Of a DNA stretch of 64,000 nt, positions 56,857 to 64,000 are shown piece by piece. Position 1 is the stretch's first letter. Every line of letters starts with the position of its first letter. The notes beneath the pieces are model-generated. The model searched no databases, was not told the origin of the DNA, and saw only the letters and a program-made list of their open reading frames with translations. The stretch comes from Anaeramoeba flamelloides (taxonomy: Eukaryota > Metamonada > Anaeramoebidae): assembly GCA_027625915.1 (NCBI GenBank), contig JANTQA010000033.1, positions 2,108,001-2,172,000 of the forward strand, given 5' to 3'. A program made the translations under genes and the position numbers.

Positions 56857-59189
56857 TTATAATAATTTTACATTAAAATCATTTTCATCATTTTTTTCGT
56901 TATTTATTCCTTCATTGTTTAAGAATTGATCGATTGAATTAACTTCAATTTTTTTGTCATTTATTAATTGTAGTGTCGCAAAAAAATAACGGCAAATATC
57001 CCAGTCTTCTACATTCTCAACGATTTTTGTAAATTTTTTCGAATTTTGATTTTGAATTAATATTTCCTCGTTTTGCTCGGTTGCCCGTTCATCATTATCC
57101 ACATTGTTGAGTTCATTAGACTCTTCTTTGCTTTGATCAAATTGTTGTTTCTCTTGTGAGCTCTCGGCGTCTTTAAATTGGCCAAGAATTTTATACAGAT
57201 ACTCCTCGATAACAAAGGGTGGCCTTTTCTTTTGGTCTTTGAGGATTGACTGGATTTGATCGTTCCAGTTCGTCACTCTTTTCGTTAAATCGGATTCCTT
57301 CATAAAGGTTGTTGACTCTGCAAACCATTTTTCAACGTGCTTTTTGCACAAGTCTTCATATGACTCAAGAGTCAAATTTGACAGTGAATCAAAGTCTCCC
57401 CATTGGCCATTGCCATTGCTGTAATCCGTCTCGCCATAATTGTGTTCCGCTCCTTCTTCAAAGCCACCAAGCCCCATTGATCCCCATTCGCCAGAAATTG
57501 ACTCATCATAGTCTTCACCAAACCCAAAATTTGAATCATCCTCTTCTTTGTTGTCTTCGATTTGTTCGATTATTGAATCGAAATAATGTCTTTCGTGATA
57601 ATTTTGGCTATTCGTGGAACTACCACTGTGGGCGTTCGTTTTCCCCCTTTGCAATTGCTGTTCTACTAACACAGAGATATTTTTTTTTTCCTTGAGGTGC
57701 AGACTTGCAAACTGAGGGTTGTATGTTTTTTTTATTTGGTAAGGGTTTGTTGTGGGCTGTGTTTCATGGTGATCTTTTAACGGGTTGAAATTTGAACCAA
57801 ATAACATAAATTGCCCTTCTTCCTTGGCGTTGAAGAGTTTGGTGGGCATTCGTATCGTTTTAGACTTTCGGAATGGCCTATTCGACGATTGGCTTGTTTC
57901 GTGCGGATCTAAAGGTGCATATGGGTTCGTGTATTTGGGTTTCTTTTCTTTAAGTGGCGTGTCGCGGTGCCCGCCCCCCTGGCGGGGGGTGCCTTGTTGG
58001 ATTGGTGTTTGCCCCTCCATAACAATCACATTGTCTTCTCCGTTGAGCCAATTGTCCTCGCCCCCGTTGTATTCTTCATTCAAATCATCAAATTCAGATC
58101 CAAAGCCAATGGCTTCGTCTTTCATCCCAAATTGATACCGCTGCTCCTCTTCAAGGTTTGTGTTTGAATCCAAACTTAAAATTAAATCATCAAAGGAGGT
58201 CTCTTCCCTTTCTTTCCCGATGCTCTCCAATGGGAATTCGGCAAGATCTGTGTCGTCAATTAAATGAACACCAGACAGGCCAACAATTGAGTTTCCAAGT
58301 GAGAAGAACTTTTGACTTTGGAAGCTGTCTTGATCATTATTTATCAATTGACGCGGCAACATAAATAAAGGTGTTGGGACCAATAATCGAAATTGTTGCT
58401 TTTGTGGGGTATTGGATCTTTTACTTCTTTTTTGTTGGAGAATCCTTTCTTGTTCTTCTTCTTCCTCTTCTTCATTTAGCTCCATTAAAATAGAAAACTC
58501 TTCAAAATCGTCCAGTTTTAAATTAGTTTCCACTATTATGTTTTTAAGAATGTTTCAAACTTTCACTTGAGTAAGTTTGTTTTTTTTTTTTTTTTTTTTG
58601 TTTCTTTTTTTTTTTTTTTGTTAATCGGAAAAATATTGATTTACATTTTAAACGATCATTCTGGATAAAAAATTCCTCTTCTATTGAAAGCTGTTCTTTT
58701 TCCTTTGATTGGTTTAATTTGTTGTATTTTTTTTTTCTTTTTCGATCATTCAATAGATTCAGGGTTTGATAAATTAAATTATAAAGATATTCAACTTTTT
58801 TACTATAAATACACGCGGAACTTTGGATTAGTAATGCAGCTGTTATCCAGTGTGAAGAATAAAACGAGAAAAGAACCAAAAAATTTTTTTATTTTTTTTT
58901 TTTAATTAACGGTTAGATAAGTTTTTGGTTGAATTTTTCAAAGTTTTTCTGTAAAGAGAGTCACAAAACAAGAAAACAACAAAAGACATTTTTTTGTTCT
59001 TATATTACCTTGAGCAAAATTTAATTTTGTCAGACCCTCATCAAATGAGAATTGAATTTCTTCAAGATCCTCAAGATAAGTTTCTAATTCTTCTGCAATG
59101 TCAATATTCCAATTTTCAGCTAATCCCCTGATTGGTTGAAGAAGGTGATCATATTTCAATTGTTTTTTTATGTTATATTCATCACTCAT
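56857..59189 (-). CDS. NCAPH2: condensin II kleisin-beta subunit H2, three exons
   Basis: Exons 59009-59189, 58645-58839 and 56857-58532 (donors GTAATA and GTAAAT, acceptors AACAG and AATAG, both phase 1) give 683 residues. The N-terminal domain reads [20 protein letters not shown], then across the first splice [19 protein letters not shown] and [17 protein letters not shown], matching animal NCAPH2. The middle contains the conserved [10 protein letters not shown] ... [12 protein letters not shown] box. The C-terminal winged-helix begins near residue 514 ([26 protein letters not shown]) and includes [19 protein letters not shown]. The kleisin links SMC2/SMC4 heads and the HEAT subunits NCAPD3/NCAPG2 in the nucleus for chromosome compaction. 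Acidic and poly-E insertions lengthen it relative to human (605). Confidence 0.92.
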
Positions 59190-59299
59190 ATTAAAACTAA
59201 TAATATTGTGAAAAGAAATTTTGAGTTGAGAGATTTATCAAAAAATGAAAAAACTATTTCCAAAGTTAAATTTGATATTTTTACGAGAAAATTGAAAAA

Positions 59300-59990
59300 A
59301 AATTATTTTTCATGATCTTTGCAATATTAAAAATTCCATTATTACCATTTGTTGCATACTATTCATTGTAAAAGAAAAAGATCATATTTTCATTCAGCTT
59401 TCGAAAAAACGCCCAATCGAATAATTAAAATAAATCTAAAATAAGTCCGGAATTCTAAAACTGTTATTAATAATTTAAACTGATTTAGTAATTCAAAATG
59501 TGAAAATTTACATGATTTTAAAAAGTTTTTTTTGGAAAGCTAAATGAAAATTTTATTCCATTTATTTTTCAAAAAATAGTTATAAATTTTCAAAATTTTC
59601 AATCTTACAAAAAAAAAACTTTTTAAAATCATGTAAATTTTCACATTTTGAATTACTAAATCAGTTTAAATTCTTAATTCCCGTTTTAGAATTCCGAACT
59701 TTGGATGATTTGATATAATTCTTGGAATGTGAAAATTTTGGAAAGATGAAATAAAATTTTGATCTTTTTATATTTCAATTAAGAGTATCTTATTGGAACC
59801 AACTTTGTGTAATTTTTTGGTGTGGACTAATTCCTTGAACTCTTTATTTGAAAAGGAATTGAATATAATCTTTATATATTGTCTAAAAAGAAAAGTCAAA
59901 TTATAAGTTTTTGAAAAATCCAGAATTCTAAAAGAGAAATCCAGAAGTGAACTTTTTTTTCTGGATGAAAAAGTGAAAACATTTCCACAA
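59300..59990. repeat. foldback repeat D5, copy 1
   Basis: Inverted arms at about 59450-59535 and 59610-59700 share CAGTTTAAAT/ATTTAAACTGATTTAGTAAT, CAAAATGTGAAAATTTACAT and GATTTTAAAAAGTTTTTTT around a loop of about 75 bp. Sequence beyond the right arm (CACATTCCAAGAATTATA on the minus strand) is also shared with 63700-64000. Confidence 0.65.
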
Positions 59991-60599
59991 GATCTAACAA
60001 AATTGTGTTCAATTCATTTTTTGGCAACACTTGCTTCCAAACCCCAGAAAATGAAACCATAACTTTCTAAGAAATTTTTTTGATGCTTTGTGTTTTTTCA
60101 TTAATAGTGGCGCTTTTACATGAGTTGCAAGAGGTGGAGGAAAATGTCAATATTTTTGATATACTTTATTGACATTTAAAAATGAAAGCAAGCAGTTCGT
60201 GGAAAAATCAGAACTTGGAAAATCCAAAATCAAAAAAAAAATAAATAAACCCAGGTTTTTTCTGTGGTTTTTTTATCTTATAAATCATCAAATATATTGA
60301 CTAATTTCATTTCGTTTGTTCTTCCAGAGGAAAAGTTTCAGACTTGGTATAAAAACACAAAACATCTAAACAATTATAAGAAAGATATAGTTTTATTTTT
60401 TAGACTTGGTGAATACATTTTTATAAAAAAAAAATGAATATTTTCATTGCTTCTTATTTTTAAACAATATATGATGTATTTTTATATTATTGAAGATAGT
60501 CAATTAAAAAAAATTACAACTATTTACTTTTTTTTTTTTTTTTTTTGAATTTGGGGAATAAAAACAAAAAATTATTGAATTTTCATTTTATTTCTTAAA
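59991..60599. other. gene-free AT-rich stretch
   Basis: No coding sequence or notable repeat beyond poly(T) runs. Confidence 0.5.
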
Positions 60600-60965
60600 T
60601 AAAAAAAAAACCCATTAGTTTTTCCAGAATTCAAAAGAATTGAATAGAATCAAAGATATTACTTTATAGTTTATTCTTTTAAATTCTACAAAATTTTCAT
60701 CAGGTTTTTTTGAGTTTTTCTATTTTATTTGTAATGTGTTCGAAGTTTTTTTGAGTTTTCTATTTAGTTGGAAAATCAATAGATCTTTGTTAGGTTTTTT
60801 TTACTTTTTGAAATAAACTGAAAATTTATAAGAATTTTCTGTTTATTTCAAAAAGTAAAAAAAACCAGAACATTACACAAATAAAATAGAAAACCTCAAA
60901 AAAACATAGAACAGATCACAAATAAAACAAAATACCCCAAGAAAACCTGAACACTTTATGGCATT
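60600..60965. repeat. palindromic repeat D4, copy 2
   Basis: Foldback with GGTTTTTTTTACTTTTTGAA and inverted TTTCAAAAAGTAAAAAAAAC around 60797-60865, flanked by TTTCTATTTTATTTG and its complement. It shares these motifs and their order with about 5695-6275. Confidence 0.55.
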
Positions 60966-61128
60966 TTACTGCACTCTACAGCACCCACAGAAACTCTAAT
61001 TTGATTTTTTTTCTCTCCTAACAATAACAGAAGAAGTATTATTCCCCGCCAGATAATTTATCTTTAAAAAAGAAAAGAAAAATGATTTATTTTTAAACAA
61101 ATATAAAAAAAAGAGAAGAAAGGCAATA

Positions 61129-61818
61129 TAGTCAGTTCCACTTTTAAGACACAGTCTTTGAACCTAATTTAAGGCACAATAAAAATCTCAAATTTAAACA
61201 ACAAAATTCAAAAAATAGTATAGTAGGGAAAAAAATACCGGACATGAAAAAAATCCAGGACAAGATTTTTAATTGCGAGTATTAGTAAAATTTTTGTCTA
61301 ATTTCAATGAAATCCTTATTATAAATAACCAATTTTTTTTTATGAGATTAGTAATAAACCTACCTAAAGTCCATCAAAGTAAGGTGTCTTTAGAATACTC
61401 GAGTAATTGTTTGATAGCCATATGTTGATCAACTTTTTTTGAAAAACAATCGAGTTTTATTGAGGTTTACTAGAGTTTGGAAAATGATAATTTTTCTTCT
61501 TGTTTTTTGATTGATTGAATTGTGTTTTGAACAAGTGTGGTTTCATCAATCATCATTCTAATGAGTGGGGGAGTTATAATTGAAAAAGTTCGATTCTTAA
61601 AAAAAGGAATTTGATTGTAAATAAATGAAATTACACAATAATTTTACTAATATTCGCAATTAAAAATCTTTTCCGGGATTTTTTTCATGTCAAGTATTTT
61701 TTTCACTGCTCTAAAATAATTTGTGTAAAAAAAATTCCAAAAAATAAGCTTTAATTTGAGATTTTTGTTGTGCCTTAAATTTCGTTGAAAGTTTGTGTTT
61801 TAAGTGTGAAACTGACAG
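61129..61818. mobile_element. CAGTCAG MITE copy split by a nested element
   Basis: Outer ends TAGTCAGTTCCACTTTTAAG and the inverted complement (AAACTGACAG), TA outside both. Total 690 bp; removing the nested 491-bp element plus one 2-bp TA leaves exactly 197 bp, the family's unit length. Confidence 0.8.
61221..61711. mobile_element. nested TIR element, 491 bp
   Basis: Inverted arms of about 65-70 bp: left GGGAAAAAAATACCGGACAT, right (complement) GTGAAAAAAATACTTGACAT, both continuing AAAAAATCC and AAGATTTTTAATTGCGA. TA at 61219-61220 and 61712-61713 is the duplicated target. Non-coding interior with GAGTGGGGGAG near 61563. Confidence 0.75.
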
Positions 61819-62446
61819 TAATTTAATTAACCAACATTCTTCAAAGTCACTAGTCATATTTTTAAGAGTTTGATTCTGAAATAAAAGAAATTGTTAATCA
61901 ATTACAAAACACTCCTCTAACTAACAATTAAAAATGAGGTTAAGAGTAATTTTTTAATAAGAAATTTCTTTGAAAATTGTATTTCAGATTTCAAATTTTT
62001 TAACTTTTAGGAGATCAGGATCATAAATTCCCAAATTTGAAATATTTTCAAATGTAATAACTTTTTAACCCTTAGAGAATTTCGATTTGTAATTTTTTAA
62101 GTCACTTCCTTGAAATTGATCTCTTATTTTTCAAATTTTTCTTATTTCATTTTTTGTAAATTTATTTTGTTGTCTATTTTGATCATTTAATCAAAAAAAA
62201 TTTTTTCAAAGTAACTTCACTTTCTTTTTTTTTCCTTAACCTTACCTCTCTATACTTTCTTCTTTTTTAAAAAAAAAACTCAAAACAAATCAAACAAAAA
62301 ATTCACTTCCCAAAAAGCACAACCAAAAACTAATAAACAAAAAATTCTTCTCAATACAAAAAACAAAAAACAAAAAAAAACCAATAAAAATACCTTAAAA
62401 ATACCTTATTTTCTCCTTTTTATTGAATATTTTCTTCTTTTAAAGA
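61819..62446. promoter_or_regulatory. 5' flank of the radical SAM gene
   Basis: No coding sequence. The last 180 bp are A/C-rich (AAAACAAAAAACAAAAAAA-type) and then T/C-rich just before the ATG, unlike most of the window; they probably hold the promoter and 5' leader. No specific factor site can be named. Confidence 0.4.
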
Positions 62447-64000
62447 ATGAGTGAGTGTACACTTTATCGAAAACTTGACAACAAACGAGTCCGGTGTGTT
62501 TGTTGTTCTATAAAATGCGTCATCAATAATGGAGAAACTGGTGAATGTGGTGTTCGAAAAAATCGAAATGGGAAGTTGTATCTTGAAGTTTATAACAGAC
62601 CAAACGCATTACACGTTGACCCAATTGAAAAAAAGGTAATTAAATTCTCTTGATTTTTTTTTTTTATTGAATTCAAACCTTCATTTGAAACCTAACCATT
62701 TAAAAAAAATTTCAAAACAAAACAAACAAATAATGATCATTGCCTTTTTGATCCTTTCTTTTGTTAAATATTTTTATTTTCACAACAAAGCCTTTGATGC
62801 ACTTTTACCCAGCTTCTAAAGCCTTAAGTTTAGGTACTGTTGGCTGTAATTTCAGGTGAGAATTAATCTTTTTTTTTTCTTTAATGATCAGTATGACAAA
62901 TTATTAAATCTTAAAACAGTTTTTGATAGGACAATTTAGAATTTGTTTTGTTCAGTGCTTTGGAATAATATTTTACTGGAATATTTCAACTCAAAAAAAT
63001 TGAATCGTCTTTTGGATCAAAGAAAGTGTTAAAAATCAAAAAAAAATCAATCTTTTTATTTGAAAAAACAAGGCTCTATATAATTTTGGAAATAATGAAC
63101 AATTTAGTTCTGGGTTCTTAAAACCCAAACGATTTTTATTCAGAACATTATAAATTAACCAGATATTAGCCCTTTTCCCAATTATGTCTATGTCAAACCT
63201 ATGCGGAAAAAAGGAATTTTTATATATTATTGCTAATTTTTAATCTCTTTATGATATTTGTCCTTAAAATTTTCTTTGTTAATTTATTATATTCTTCTTA
63301 TTATATTATTCAATTTATCAATTAAAAGGTGTTCATTTTGTCAAAATTGGCATTTAAGTCAAGCATCTAGAACTGAAGATATTGAAAAGTTAACACTAAA
63401 ATATAATATCACTCCAAAGGAAATAGTGAAAATGGCCATAAAGAAAGGATGTAAAGTTATTGCATATACTTATAATGTAAGAACTTTATTTATTTAAGAT
63501 GATTCAAATAAAACAACAATAAAACATCTAATAAAATTCACAATATAAAATAAATAAAAAATCAAAATAAATATAAAATAATAGGAACCAACAATTTTTG
63601 CTGAATATGCAATTGACATAGCAAAGTAAACCTTTCATTTTCTACATAATTAATTTTAAATGATAATACCGTTAATTGTAAAATAATAAGATCAAAATTT
63701 TCCTTCAGCTTTCCCAAAATAATCACATTCCAAGAATTATACCAAATCATCAAAAGTTCCCCAATTCTAAGAGAAAATTAATAATTTAAACTGATTTTTT
63801 GAATACAAAATATGAAATGTACCCGATTTTAAAATCTTTTTTTTGGAAAGCTGAAGGAAAATTTTGTTCCATTTATTTGACAACAAATAGTAATAATATG
63901 TCACAATTAACCTTAAAGAACTAAAAATCAATAATATAACAATTTTTCTACACAAAAATTTAGAAATTAGGAAAGTGTCAAGGTTTTCCAGAATTCAAAA
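62447..64000 (+). CDS. AmmeMemoRadiSam-type radical SAM enzyme, 5' four exons (partial)
   Basis: Exons 62447-62635, 62791-62855, 63329-63476 and 63585-63625, then a donor GTAAAC; the gene runs out of the window. Donors are GTAATT, GTGAGA, GTAAGA; acceptors AAAG, AAAG, ATAG; phases 0, 2 and 0 agree. The joined start reads MSECTLYRKLDNKRVRCVCC, then a C-x2-C-x3-C cluster (RCVCCSIKC), GETGECGVRKNRNGKLY, ALHVDPIEKK-PLMHFYPASK, LGTVGCNFR-CSFCQNWHLSQ with the radical SAM C-x3-C-x2-C motif, and AYTYN-EPTIFAEYAIDIAK. This matches the prokaryotic family that accompanies MEMO1 and AMMECR1 homologues; its reaction is not established. The TYNEPT segment, family-conserved, is split exactly by intron 3. 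Four introns in a family best known from prokaryotes point to long residence in this genome. Confidence 0.88.
63705..64000 (+). repeat. foldback repeat D5, copy 2 in intron 4 of the radical SAM gene (cut by window end)
   Basis: CACATTCCAAGAATTATA, AATAATTTAAACTGATTT and TTTTTTTTGGAAAGCTGAAG match copy 1 near 59445-59760 in order. It lies after the exon 4 donor, so it is intronic. The remaining arm lies outside the window. Confidence 0.6.

Overview
This is a stretch of a eukaryotic nuclear genome. It is extremely AT-rich, with long poly(A)/poly(T) runs. Protein genes are broken by GT-AG introns, and the genes are typically eukaryotic: importin-beta family, condensin II kleisin, CLASP, Sin3, UXT prefoldin, HemK2/N6AMT1 and ABHD17. 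The hydrophilic low-complexity tails (EK/EN repeats, poly-N, poly-Q), the BTB proteins and a prokaryote-like radical SAM gene suggest a free-living anaerobic amoeboid protist, for example an Anaeramoeba-like metamonad. The lineage is inference; no rRNA or mitochondrial marker is present to settle it.

Gene layout, left to right: an ABHD17-like serine hydrolase (minus, 1978-3033); a BTB-BACK-AT-hook-GATase-like fusion (minus, 7452-10466); a repeat-rich block (11-19 kb); a four-exon CLASP-type microtubule gene (minus, 19721-24382); a divergent pair of N6AMT1 (minus, 28342-29007) and UXT (plus, 29455-30053); a repeat-rich block holding a 5'-truncated LINE inside perfect target-site duplications (33133-34834) and two copies of a diverged duplicated segment; an unrecognised 1414-residue low-complexity protein (minus, 36965-41209); a tandem pair of TIR elements (41426-42827); a short Sin3-like gene (plus, 45523-47694); transportin/karyopherin-beta2 (minus, 50907-53693); a three-exon condensin II subunit H2 (minus, 56857-59189); and the 5' four exons of an AmmeMemoRadiSam-type radical SAM gene (plus, 62447 to beyond the window).

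Several genes had to be assembled across introns. The phases agree at every junction, and the joined protein matches the family where single open frames do not. Inferred introns run from about 100 to 470 bp, plus one of about 2 kb in CLASP that holds a small TIR element.

The gene-free DNA is a graveyard of short non-coding elements: several families with terminal inverted repeats and TA or TTAA targets, foldback palindromes, a 197-199 bp MITE family with at least eight copies (five within 3 kb, one split by a second nested element), and larger dispersed repeats into which those MITEs have jumped. Nothing suggests the genes form an operon or pathway; the neighbours look unrelated apart from a shared chromatin/cytoskeleton flavour (CLASP, NCAPH2, Sin3).
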